Positions 14,201-23,924 of a stretch of 64,000 nt of DNA are shown piece by piece. Position numbers and translations under genes: made by a program. How positions within the stretch are numbered: the stretch's first letter is position 1; each line of letters starts with the position of its first letter. The stretch comes from Fasciola hepatica (Eukaryota > Platyhelminthes > Trematoda > Plagiorchiida > Fasciolidae). The notes under the pieces are model-generated. The model searched no databases. It saw nothing but the letters and a program-made list of their open reading frames with translations, and had not been told where the DNA came from. The stretch covers positions 2,308,501-2,372,500 of the forward strand of contig CANUEZ040000198.1 of NCBI GenBank assembly GCA_948099385.1. Direction: 5' to 3'.

Positions 14201-15716
14201 TGTTGAAGGAAGCGTTGAGAGTGAGCCGTGATAAGCTTGTGTTGTTGAGGTGTTGGATTGAGAATGGTTGACCCTTTGTTCGAGTCCCCGTAGGCTCGGT
14301 CCATGTGCAATTCTCATGGTTCCCTTAGAGAATGAAAAAAGCTCTACAGTGATTCCATGCTTCTCAATGGTCAGTTGAGCGTTCAAGCTGCATGATCAAT
14401 CATATTATACAAATCTAATCTCCGTATACTACTCAATTGGAAATAGTAAGCAAGGTGTGTAGCTTGTTCATAATGGAATGCGTTGGTTGTACTTAGGCCC
14501 CTACACAGAAGTGATCCATGATAGGAGTCGATCGGTGTGTGGGAAGCTGGTTGTTGTCGTTGAAAGCCAGTGTGTGAAGGGTGCTATATCATGTAGTGTA
14601 GATGTTGAAGGAAGCGTTGAGAGTGAGCCGTGATAGGCTTGTGTTGTTGAGGTGTTGGATTGAGAATGGTTGACCCTTTGTTCGAGTCCCCGTGTGGGCT
14701 CGGTCCATGTGCAATGCTCATGATTCCCTTAGAGGATGAATCAACTATACAGTGATTCCATGCTTTTCAATGGTCAGTTGAGCGTTCAAGCTGCATGATC
14801 AATCATATTATACAAATCTAATCTCCATATACTACTCAATTGGAAATAGTAAGCTGGGTGTGTAGCTTGTTCATAATGGAATGCGTTGGTTGTACTTAGG
14901 CCCCTACACAGAAGTGATCCATGATAGGAGTCGATCGGTGTGTGGCAACCTGGTTGTTACAGATCAAATCGAGATTTGGGAGGAGGCTATATCATGTAGT
15001 GTAGATGTTGAAGGAAGCGTTGAGAGTGAGCCGTGATAGGCTTGTGTTGTTGAGGTGTTGGATTGAGAATGGTTGACCCTTTGTTCGAGTCCCCGTGGGG
15101 GCTCGGTCCATGTGCAATGCTCATGATTACCTTAGAGGATGAATCAACTATACAGTGCTTCCATGCTTTTCAATGGTCAGTTGAGCGTTCAAGCTGCATG
15201 ATCAATCATATTATACAAATCTAATCTCCGTATATTACCCAAATGGAAATAGTAAGCCAGCTGTGTAATTTCTGCTTTACGGAATGCGTTGGTTGTACTT
15301 AGGCCCCTACACAGAAGTGATCCATGATAGGAGTCGATCGGTGTGTGGGAAGCTGGTTGTTGTCGTTGAAAGCCAGTGTGTGAAGGGTGCTATATCATGT
15401 AGTGTAGATGTTGAAGGAAGCGTTGAGAGTGAGCCGTGATAGGCTTGTGTTGTTGAGGTGTTGGATTGTGAATGGTTGACCCTTTGTTCGAGTCCCCGTG
15501 GGGGCTCGGTCCATGTGCAATGCTCATGATTCCCTTAGAGGATGAAACAACTATACAATGCTTCCATGCTTTTCAATGGTCAGTTGAGCGTTCAAGCTGC
15601 ATGATCAATCATATTTTACAAATCTGATCTCCGTATACTACTCAATTGGAAATAGTAAGCAAGGTGTGTAGCTTGTTCATAATGGAATGCGTTGGTTGTA
15701 CTTAGGCCCCTACACA
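11286..15716 (+). repeat. Higher-order repeat of five (then four) monomers inside the array
   Basis: Marker variants recur in fixed order. The tail TATTACCCAAATGG...TTTCTGCTTTACGG occurs in monomers 11286, 13300 and 14911. The GTGATAAGC / CCCGTAGGCTCGG / GAATGAAAAAAGCTC set occurs in 12092 and 14106. The GCAACCTGG block occurs in 13300 and 14911, each preceded by a monomer ending CTCCATATACTAC and AAGCTGGGTG. Spacing is about 2,014 bp (five monomers) and then about 1,611 bp (four), so one monomer was lost in the last turn. A further pair with the rare GTGTGGATTCGG variant (6854 and 8868) is also 2,014 bp apart. Confidence 0.8.
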
Positions 15717-15775
15717 GAAGTGATCCATGATAGGAGTCGATCGGTGTGTGGGAAGCTGGTTGTTGTCGTTCAAAT

Positions 15776-15995
15776 CCCGCTTAGGATTGGTGCTGTTTCC
15801 TATAAAATTAATGTTGAATTTAGCGCTGTTTTGCCTTTATATCCTTATGCTTTTCAGTAGTTCGATTGCGAAATATTTACCCACTAGTCCATTCCCTGCG
15901 GGTTCTCGCTCCATGTTCAATGTTCACTATTCCCTTAGAGGATGAAACATCTGTACAGTGCTTCTATGCTTTTCAGTGGTCATAGTATTCAAACC
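15776..15995 (+). repeat. Degenerate terminal satellite copy at the array edge
   Basis: The fortieth monomer is normal to about 15775 and then becomes unlike the array. Similarity returns at about 15880 with CCATTCCCTGCGGGTTCTCG, CCATGTTCAATGTTCAC, the ATTCCCTTAGAGGATGAAAC motif and ATGCTTTTCAGTGG, ending near 15995. The A-box region is not recognisable and the B box is lost. Edge monomers escaping homogenisation normally look like this. The coordinates of the start are approximate. Confidence 0.75.
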
Positions 15996-18049
15996 GAATC
16001 TGCTTTACTCTTTTTTCTACTCTTTGTTTTTTTAGTTTAATTTGTAAGCAAATTCTCATGGTAGACTGCCAAAGGCTTATCTTTGAATCGAATAGTATTT
16101 TCATTTTTTTAACTTTCTTTTTTTCGGTAACAGCTTTATCTTTTTAGGTTTTAATTAATCCTTATTTGCTTCACCGCGGCTCACCTTTCTCATCATCGGT
16201 TTGCATGCAGATGTTCTTGGTATAATACTGAAAGCCTTTCGTTGGTCAACTTGAAAGGAACTGTTACGATGAATTTTTTCTGTACAACGTAAACATGGGC
16301 TCCAGTTTGTTTCATAGTTTTCTTTGACGCCTGTGGTGTGGCCTCGCCGTAGATGAAACTGCCGACTGTAGCTCATGCCCATGCCGATAAACCAATCGCC
16401 CGGTTAGTCAATACTGTCTGCAATCACACGCGTATGCACGCACCTAACTAGGACTACGCCTTTACTGTTGACTTTCTCCTTCAATCAGTCAGACTCACGC
16501 GTTGAAATCTACGTGTTAGTTGATTCGTTGTCCTTTGAGCAATCTCCCTTGGTAACGTCCGACTGCAAGATCCGCATGCGCATACCACGGCGATATCTTT
16601 TCCTATTTATTACCTTACTTGCTTGGTAATAAACGTATTCTTCATGCACTGTGTGCTCTCATTGATTGTGAATACAACACTATTTATTGAAGTTTATCGG
16701 ATAGTAATTTGCTAAAAGGGATTTTTGACGAAATTTCTGTTCCACTTCTGATTAGGGGCACAAATTTTGGGCCCTTTTGTGAGGTGTTCCAAACAAGCTT
16801 TGTCACAAAGCCAATGGGGAACTGCGTATAACCTTCGCTCCATGCTGCTCTTTTATGAATGGTCTGTTCAAATGTACCGTCCGGACACCCTATGAATGAA
16901 ACCTTTCAGTAGGTTGAACTAGCCTTTTTTGTTCATCTGTTACTATGACCATCATTACATTAGAATATTCCATTGTTCTACAATCCTAACAGAATCAATC
17001 TCAGTAGTCAGGGCAAAAATTTTCTTCCGTATGTTTTCCAAAAAGCATTCAGTAAATTGACTTGTTTATTAGCAACCCGCTTGTAAGTTTTTCAGCTAAA
17101 GTACTGAGTCATCCAGTGAAGCGTAGGTTTCATCATTCATCGACTAAATGAAATGTTACTTATTCGCAATCGAAGCGCAGTTTGTCTTCGTAAAATTGTC
17201 AGGAAACCTCCTTTTCCCCATGGTTCAAGAACACACACCGACTATGCTTGTAATATACAATTTTCGTGTTTCGCCTCGCAGGTAATGAAGAACTAATACT
17301 ACGCGTTTGATTAGCCACAGTCTGCCACCTTCAGTGGTTGTGCGATGAATCAGAAAAATAGTGTCAGCATTGGAATCATCGCTTACCAGAAGACAGCATA
17401 GATCTCGTAAAATCTACAGTATTTGTGTTAGATTGACCTGTATCCCAAACAATATACTTATTTAAAAGCAAAATGAGTAAGGATATGTGGATGTTATTTT
17501 TTTGTCAGCCGTGATTGTCCGTTAAACCTTACTTGATCTTTGATCAAATCAAAGAAGGACCACGATTACAACGGAATCCTTCAACGGGGTTACAGTATAT
17601 ACTCGAAGTGTCTATATACCGGCTTTAGCAATTTCCGCCCACCCCACATGCCGCAACGGATTCGATAGGAAAGGGATTCCAGGCGTTTGAGCGGCACTAA
17701 CATCACTGTCACATAAACACCCCAAAGGTCACAACACCTCATTGACCTCAATGACCACGCCGACACGGAGGGAACAGGACCCACTCCCCCTCCACCACAC
17801 TCACGGTGCACGTACACACCCACACCCACACCTACACGCACACACACACACACACACACACACGCATAAGACACAAACACACAAAACGTCTGACAACAAA
17901 AGGCATAGATTATTATCCCAAGATCATTCGATTGCAAACTGATCTTGAGAAAGGTAAGCCGCGACAACGAAAACATCGACTGACTACCACCTTTTCCGAT
18001 AACGCTGTTACCGAACAAAAAGAATCTTATAAGTTAAAATGTCGTTCCC
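15996..18049. other. Unique-looking AT-rich DNA with no recognised gene
   Basis: Only short open frames occur here and none resembles a protein family I know. The longest, 142 codons on the - strand at 17590-18018, runs through the CA/GT microsatellite and is low-complexity. No tandem structure apart from that microsatellite is evident. Confidence 0.6.
17806..17885. repeat. CA-rich microsatellite
   Basis: The stretch is CA-rich throughout, with the purest (CA)n run at about 17838-17863 and imperfect CACAC units either side. It explains the His/Thr-rich and Val/Cys-rich open frames that cross it. Confidence 0.95.
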
Positions 18050-19920
18050 TCCACAAGCAGGCCATTTGGCCGTCTGAGCTGAATTTGTGTTTATAACCAC
18101 CTCATCCAACAAAAGGAATTTAATCGCTATGTTCACTTCAAATCGCTATACGCGGTCAGAAATACTTCCACTCAAATATAATTATTAGATTTTCCGATCA
18201 ATCTAATTTAACGGGTCATTTATATCAAAGAACTTATTTACGACTCAAAACACGCATCCGTACTGGCTGACAAACTGCCTTTACCTGCAATCATCCAGTG
18301 AGATTGTTCGTCGTGCTTCTGTTCAGTAGCAAAAGTACGTTCTCTATTCATGAATATTTCGAATCTAACACCTGTTCTTCATTCTCGCATTCATTTTCAC
18401 ACTTGTGTGGCTCGCAGAAGGGAATCGTGGAGAAACCCACATATTACTAACTCATTCATGTCAATAGATGGGTCGGAACTGCTCCGGCAGAACAGGACTT
18501 CCACTAACAAGAAGAAATATGTCAACTCCACTTAGTGGGTCAAGTCTGAAGTCGTTTATTTATACTGAATGAACGGTATTGATCGTTTGATTATTCAGTG
18601 CCTTCATAAATTTTCTCGCTGTAGAAGTATCATCATTTCTAACCTATACGTAGCCCCGTTTTGCACACAGAACGCAATTTGATTTTTCTACGTCTCGTTT
18701 TAAACTTCACTTGTTTCTTTCTAGATAACAATTTGCACATCATCATGGGGGATTTGTTCATGCTCCAACCCAACCGCTTACCGAATTTCATTAAACTGAT
18801 CTCTGTATTTCACCAAACAGAGGAAAGTCTGTTTTAGATAGATCTATCAACAATCATCCTGAATTGTTCTCCCTTAAGTCGTGTGCACATGTCTCAACCG
18901 GTGACCTTAGTCCGCTTCTGTTCAGGCCTAGGATATACTTCCGATCTGCTTTCCACTCCCTCAGGCAAACCAGTCAAATACAAATGTGTCTCCGGAATTT
19001 ACGAGTAACAACATTCCCCTTATACAGAATTCAGTTTCTCGTGCATCTTTCTGGTTTTCTTTTGAAGCGTCGCTATTTAGCGATGCCAAGGTTGTCATAG
19101 AGACGGCCAATTTACTTTTCGACATGTGTTGCCCCTTAGAAACTGTCTTTATCCATAACGGCCGTGCCACTTCTGGGATATTGAAATCCTCAAAAAATCG
19201 GAAAGAATATTTCTACAAAGGCTGGTACACTTCCAAAGTAAGATGCATTTCTATTTTGATGAAGAAAGAAAGTACATGCTCTGACTTGCTGTATTCTGGC
19301 TAACTACTATGGCAGCGGGAAATGCTGGGGCCAGAGAATGACGTGAATATCAAATCGATCGGACCAACCAACCTAGAGCCACAGGCAAAAGAACAGACGG
19401 CGAATATGTCGGAGGCTTCCCAAAGCAGACAAAAGAAGGTATGCTGAGTGGCAGAGGGGAAGCAGCGGGATCTTTGGCAACCAGCAAGATGGCCCATGTA
19501 AGGGGTTGTAAATCAAGTTAGCAACCAGAGCAATAGAACCAGCCAAATAGAAATGATGCCCGAGACAAGCTGGTTATCGGCCACAGGCATCTGGCCAGAA
19601 CGCAGCCGAAACACTCATACAACGGCAAAAGCAACGTTGCTGCCTCGTGGTCTGGAAAAGTGGTTATATAAAAAATCATATATGTTTCATGGACTTGACT
19701 TGTTTGGCAGTTGCTAGTTAAGTGTCTTAACCCGTCGTATCGTCCTTCTTGCACTATGTTGCCACAACATTAACCAACTACGGCAAAGCATTCGGCTACT
19801 CTGTGGAAAACACGAGACACGTGAAATGTGTTGCGGATGTTGACAGTATCAACAGTGCATTCATCCACCCATTAGAGGACTCTCCAATTAAATTCATTCC
19901 AGAACCACATTCCACCTCCT
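18050..19920 (+). mobile_element. CR1/jockey-like non-LTR retrotransposon relic, copy 1 (endonuclease and linker part)
   Basis: This is a broken 5'-side piece of a non-LTR element's second ORF. Translations in several frames give hallmarks of its AP-type endonuclease: ESWRNPHITNS followed by DGSELLRQNRTS near 18420-18500 (the TE-S-W-L...LLRQDR region), HIIMGDL near 18742 (the GDFN motif), and PNRGKSVLD near 18815 (the TRG-LD motif). The block CVADVDSINSAFIHP near 19830 belongs to the linker before the RT. Frameshifts and stops separate these pieces. The same segments occur in reverse orientation at 46840-49090, which fixes the relationship. A 441-bp insertion splits the copy at 19312-19752, and similarity to copy 2 ends near 19920, before the gypsy element. 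It is dead. The clade (CR1 versus jockey) is not settled. Confidence 0.75.
19312..19752. mobile_element. 441-bp insertion in CR1-like copy 1, flanked by ACTATG direct repeats
   Basis: Copy 2 of the CR1-like element lacks this stretch: its sequence passes directly from the GGTTAGCC region to TGTTGCCACAACATT. In copy 1 the stretch is bracketed by ACTATG at 19306-19311 and 19753-19758, as expected for a target-site duplication. The insert has a TATA-like TATATAAAA near 19664 but no coding capacity I trust. Shifting the boundary to 19310-19753 gives TG...CA ends with only a 3-bp shared flank, so a solo LTR is possible. A short non-autonomous transposon is the alternative. No second copy was seen in the window. 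Confidence 0.65.
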
Positions 19921-20223
19921 CCTCGAGCATTGGTCGTAATGGTTAGTTGGTGGTGGTTTATTTAATCTTACGAAATACACGACATTTACCCCCCTTGCCG
20001 AAGGGCACCATCCTCAGCGCTGTCCGACACCGGGTTGAGGCGGTTTGTTTATACCATAGAGAACTAATCGGGGCGGTTGAACAGTGGGAGGCGGTATGTC
20101 ACGTCAGCAAGTGCTTAGTCGACTGCATAAAGTCCTTTCCATTTTCGGTGAAACTTCTAGCGTACCCTGGTTCGGGGCACAGTTTTCGGCAGTCATTCAA
20201 AACCCTTTGGGTCAAAAGAAATT

Positions 20224-20760
20224 TTGATGTTGCTCGCCTATAGTAACAGGACTTTTGGTAGCTTTGGGTGGCCCACGAATGTAGACGTGCCAAATCATGT
20301 GCACGGTGAAAATCAGATTGCGGTCGACGAACATGTGGTGATGCACAGAGAATATTATCCAAGGTTCTTGGGTTATGAGCATCCGATGGACGACGCATTT
20401 TGCACCCCTCAACCGTGCAGTGGGCTGTCTGGCACCAGTCAGTCAGTAATGGAGACCACTGCCATTGGCTACGAACCTGATCGTCATTTCTGCATTTTTG
20501 TTTGGTCTACTGGAATGCGGATTCTGGTTGATACAGGTGCTCAGATCAGTGTCACCCCCTTCCCCTCTGACGAACACAATCTGTGACCTACTACTCTCAA
20601 TTTGTAAGCAGCCAACAGCTCCCCCATAAAGACATACGGTCAAAAGCTACTGACACTTGACCTAGGTTTACGCTGACAATTCCCTTGGATTTTCACGACT
20701 GCCGACGTTAATTACTCCATTCTTGGAGTTGATTTCCTTTCTGCCTTTCCCTTGTGGTTA
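20224..20760 (+). pseudogene. Gag tail and aspartic protease relic of the gypsy element
   Basis: An open frame from 20224 to 20586 ends in a retroviral-type aspartic protease start: MRILVDTGAQISVTPF, with the catalytic D-T-G at about residues 103-105 (codons 20530-20538). Before it, CTPQPCSG resembles the end of the gag zinc-binding segment, but the full Cys/His set is not visible. A TGA at 20584 interrupts the protease. The flap-side and C-terminal parts follow with a further stop, ending with VNYSILGVDFL near 20707-20739, the conserved (I/L)-G-x-D block. The active-site triplet is intact while the chain is broken twice. Confidence 0.75.
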
Positions 20761-20959
20761 ATATGAGACACCGTGTTCTGTTGGAGAGCAATACGTCCAT
20801 TAAAATACACGGCACAATTACCTCCATCAAATCTCTCGGGATACGTCCAATGACAAGTCGCTTCCCATTTTCCTCCATTTTGGACGATTTCCTGGCAGTC
20901 ACGCAACCGGAAATGTCCATCTCACAAACACCACACAGTGTCCAACATCAAATCGCCAC

Positions 20960-21760
20960 CAAAGATCTACCAATTTCAGCGCGTCCTCGTCGTTTGCTAC
21001 CTGAACGTCTATCAGTAGCAAAAGCAGGATTCGAAAATCTGCCAAACTCAGGGATATTTCACCCAATAAGCAATATTGAGCCTCTTTACTCCACATGGTT
21101 CCAAAGCACGCTGGTGACTGGTACCCGTGTGATGATTACCGAGTCCTCAACAACGTCCTGGTACCCGATCGTTACCCAATTCCACATACTAACGACTTCT
21201 CCAATAGTTTGTGTGGTAAACTCATTTTCTCAAAACTTGGTTTGGTAAGGGCGTGTTACCACATTCCCGTCGCTCCTGAAGATGCCTCCAAGGCAGCAAT
21301 CACGATATCATTTTCGTTTTATTGATTTTCGCGTATGCCTTTTGGTTTGCGCAAAGCCGCTCAAACATTCCAGCGATTCACAGATCAAACTTTTTGTGGC
21401 CTGGATTTTTCTTTCGTTTATATTATTATTAAAGTCCTCTTTGTTAGTACGGACGAAAACCAAAGTCGCGAGCATTTGCCCCAGGTATTCCATGGCTCCC
21501 AAAATTACGGTATCTCAGTCAACACCTCCTAATCTGTCATTGGTACCAAATCTGTTGAGTTCCTTGACAAACACGCTGACAGTGAAGGTATCCGACCAAA
21601 TTAAAACAAAGTGAATGCTATCCAGGACTATCCGGAACCCCAATCGTTCGAGGATCTCCGTCGTTTCTTGGGCATTGTCAACTACCATTGTAGATTCATC
21701 TGAAACTGTTCGGAGATCATACAACCACTAGCTTAACATTTGAAGAAGGGGCTGCGCCTG
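20960..21760 (+). pseudogene. Reverse transcriptase relic of the gypsy element, catalytic site destroyed
   Basis: The upstream clamp ISARPRRLLPERLSVAKA is followed, after a frameshift, by [20 protein letters not shown] from 21095 and DRYPIPH...[16 protein letters not shown], the fingers and the first half of the palm. The usual K-L-D-L aspartate of motif A is G here (SKLGL). After another frameshift MPFGLRKAAQTFQRFTDQ starts at 21335. The motif that should read Y-I-D-D reads Y-I-I-I at 21419-21430, so all catalytic aspartates are gone. FRRFLGIVNY-like sequence (RRFLGIVNYHCRFI) near 21660 marks the connection domain, with in-frame stops at about 21530 and 21602. The element cannot have been active since these changes. 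Confidence 0.85.
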
Positions 21761-21819
21761 TTCTAAGTGGCTTCCGAAGCTAAATAAGCATTCGAAGAGT
21801 CTAAGTAAGCGCTGTTCAA

Positions 21820-22254
21820 AGTTATCACGCTCGCACACTTAGGCAATAATGATAGCGCTGTTCTCGTATTGCGGACAAATACTTCCCAAATAACCGTTGC
21901 GGCCGAATCGCTACGGATAGTTAGAGGAGTCAGACTGTCGTTGTCATTTTCTCTCCAAACCTGCAACCGCCTCAGTCTCGTTACAGCACCTTCGGCCGTG
22001 AATTGCTTGCAATAAAACACTTTCTACACATTTTGAAAGGTAGAAGCTTTATTATCTACACCGATCATAAGCCTTTGACTTATGCATTGGCTTCAAGCAG
22101 TGACCGTTATTCGCCCAAGAAAATTAGATACCTTGACTACATTTTCAAATATACCACTGATATCCGGTATATAGAAGGATCCAGCAATCTTTTGGCTGGT
22201 GTCCTCTCTGGGTCAGATATCCATCGACTAAACGACCCAACATTATTCAGTTGA
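21820..22254 (+). pseudogene. RNase H relic of the gypsy element
   Basis: LAIKHFLHILKGRSFIIYTD followed by HKPLTYAL starts at 22003, with the catalytic TDHK aspartate at codon 22063-22065. YLDYIFKYTTDIRYIEGSSN and a final LAGVLSG (family form N-x-x-A-D-x-L-S-R; here the aspartate is G) close the domain near 22220. The N-terminal strand, with its first catalytic aspartate, lies in a frame-disrupted stretch at 21820-22000 where no clear D-A-S motif remains. The second half is one clean open frame of about 83 codons, so it decayed less than the first half. Confidence 0.8.
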
Positions 22255-22419
22255 TCCGAGATAGCACGGGCTCTAAAGAATGACCAAGAACTACAGAGCT
22301 TCCACTCGTCTTCCTCTCTGATGTTAAAGATTTACCCCTACCTGACGGAAATGGTACAATTGTTTGCGATGCTTCCACTAGCAAGCCTCGCCTGTTTGTT
22401 CCCTGTTCCTTTCGTCGCT

Positions 22420-23560
22420 TGATTTTTAAGCATTCACATTCCATACCCCATCTTGGAGTACAAACCTTCATCAGACTTATTTTCCATCGCTATGTTTGGT
22501 CGAATATGAATAGAGAAGCTCGTGTTTGATCTAGAACGTGTATACCTTGTCAACGAAGCAAGATTCACAGGCATGTACTTCCCGCCTCCCTACAAATACC
22601 CACAAATAATGCTCGTTTCTCCCATGTCCATTTAGATATTGTTGGTCCCTTACCACCAGCCGACGGAAACCGTTTTCTCCTCACGTGTAAAAATCGGTTT
22701 ACGAAGTGGCTCATGGCTGTCCTTTTAGATGGCACCTCAAGTGAAACAATTTCCGAAACACTTTTACTCCGTTGGGTTTCTATGTTTGGTGTTCCATCTA
22801 CGATCACCACGGATAGAAGAGCACAATTTCAATCAAAACTCCTCTAAAATTTTATTTCTGTCCTTGGATTTCAACGTATTCGTACAACTGTATATCACTC
22901 ATCATCCAGTGGATTAGTGGAAAGCTTTCATGGACAAATGAAAGCTTCTGTCATCTCCACCTCTCGTTCTGTAAAGTGAACGGGCGCTCTTCCGGTAACC
23001 CTGCTGTCTACGCACACTACCCTAGAAGATTTTTCTTCTTTGTCCCGCTGACTTGGTGTTAGGCACACCTCTACAATCGCCCGGTAAGTTTTTCAGACAC
23101 AGTCCTAATGTTATTGACCCCTCAAATTTTGTTCGACAATAAAAATTTTTACGTGAAATCACTCCATTTACTTCCAACTCGGCCCTTCATTCGTCCCACT
23201 TGCATTCCCAAACGTCTAACTACATGCTCTTATATTTTATTCGTTGTGATGCTGGTAAACCCCGTTGCTTGCAGCATACTCAGGCCCGTTTCACATCATT
23301 TCCCATAACGAAAAATGTTTTGTCATTGATAAGGCTGGTCGGCCAGACACGGTCATTATTGATCACCTCAAAGTAGCATACCTTGATTCGGACTATATGG
23401 CTTCAGTTTCCACCATGGAAACTCTTACTTCTATTCCCAGTGGAGCCAGTCTTCATGTTTTACCTATCTGAGTACTCAGCAAGAGATTGAGGCTGTCCCT
23501 CCTCTCTCATCCCGTTCTGGCCGCAAGATTGTTAAGCCTGTGCGTTTTATCTCCCATAGT
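22420..23560 (+). pseudogene. Integrase relic with an intact D,D35E triad, plus C-terminal tail
   Basis: The HHCC zinc finger is visible as HSHSIPHLG near 22432 and CIPCQRSK at 22539-22562. In the core, HVHLDIVGPLPP gives the first aspartate (22635-22637), TITTDRRAQF the second (22812-22814) and SSGLVESFHG the glutamate (22920-22922). All three lie in one frame, with exactly 35 residues between the second and third. One TAA at 22845 interrupts that frame, and a TGA stops it at about 22978. After frameshifts, AYSGPFHIISHNEKCFVID and IIDHLKVAYL (from about 23268) form the C-terminal domain. SRSGRKIVKPVRF near 23510-23550 is the basic tail. A chain broken by stops but with its triad in place suggests chance retention. 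Confidence 0.85.
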
Positions 23561-23614
23561 TTTTCTTTCACGAGCATCTATGCACATTTATCCGATGCTC
23601 TGTGAGGGGAGTAC

Positions 23615-23924
23615 TGTAGAGCTCATATTGATTTTTACACCTCGGTCCGGAAGTTTACCGATTCCAATTTTTTCTGGGCCCTCCTATACCATCCACTCTT
23701 GTTTGCTTCGTACGCCTATCGATCCGTAGTCAGCTGACTCTACTGACGCACGCACACTCACTGCAATCCTTCATTAGGAATAAATCCTAACACAATCAGA
23801 CCGCGGTAGCCTTTTCGTCATTCAAGTGTTGTTGGGCGTGAGATTTGTAAACTATTACTGACAGAATGACAAATAAACTAACAATATCCTAAAAGAGATT
23901 GTTGTCTAACATTGACTGGCAACA
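23615..23924 (+). repeat. Candidate 3' LTR of the gypsy element
   Basis: A purine tract GAGGGGAG (23604-23611) lies just after the pol tail and is followed by TGTAGAGC at 23615. A CA end occurs in GGCAACA at 23924, giving a 310-bp TG...CA unit with AATAAA near 23780 and again near 23872. Purine tract, TG start and polyadenylation signals fit a 3' LTR. There is no 5' partner to confirm the ends, so the right boundary in particular is a guess. Confidence 0.4.

Larger units (their letters stand above)
1..15775 (+). repeat. 403-bp tandem satellite array, 39 full monomers plus a partial one, tRNA-derived SINE-like
   Basis: The same unit restarts at 1, 404, 807, 1210, 1613, 2016, 2420 and onward every 402-404 bp to 15717, marked by GAAGTGATCCATGATAGG (one copy has ACGTG, one AAGAG). 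Monomers differ mainly by scattered substitutions and by a few block variants. Every monomer carries a tRNA-like A box, a perfect B box (GTTCGAGTCC in almost all) and a TTTT run, all on the + strand. The window starts at a monomer boundary, so the array probably extends further left. Short antisense frames of 68-95 codons recur because the unit recurs. They are broken differently in neighbouring monomers and I do not call them genes. A parallel is the SM-alpha/SM-alpha-fem-1 type of tandem tRNA-like repeat in schistosomes, but I cannot show sequence homology to it here. Confidence 0.97.
20224..23924 (+). mobile_element. 5'-truncated Ty3/gypsy retrotransposon relic, CsRn1/Kabuki-like
   Basis: Protease, reverse transcriptase, RNase H, integrase and a C-terminal tail follow in the Ty3/gypsy order on the + strand, broken by several frameshifts and stops. 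The protease motif and the VNYSILGVDFL and PFGLRKAAQTFQRF segments are the style of the CsRn1/Boudicca/Kabuki lineage found in trematodes. Most of gag and the whole 5' LTR are missing: I find no second copy of the candidate 3' LTR upstream. Between 19945 and 20224 nothing is identifiable. The element sits just downstream of the point where CR1-like copy 1 breaks off, so it may have inserted into it. The right half of that copy does not resume afterwards. Confidence 0.85.

Noticed and set aside
1203..14386. Recurrent antisense frames of 68-95 codons in the satellite
   Set aside because: They recur only because the DNA recurs. Single substitutions and indels truncate or extend them differently in adjacent monomers, and there is no start or stop conservation.
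1..15775. CRISPR-like array
   Set aside because: The whole 403-bp unit repeats without unique spacers, and the surrounding DNA is eukaryotic retroelement sequence.
1..15775. Hammerhead ribozyme in the satellite, as known for schistosome SM-alpha repeats
   Set aside because: I looked for CTGATGA...GAAA on both strands of the monomer and did not find the core. GAGGATGAAAC is only a superficial resemblance.
17590..18096. Frames of 96-142 codons around 17.8 kb
   Set aside because: They are translations of the CA/GT microsatellite and flanks, with low-complexity His-Thr or Val-Cys composition.
19947..20243. 98-codon frame as gypsy gag
   Set aside because: It shows no capsid or zinc-knuckle motif and no similarity to the expected gag pattern; left unassigned.
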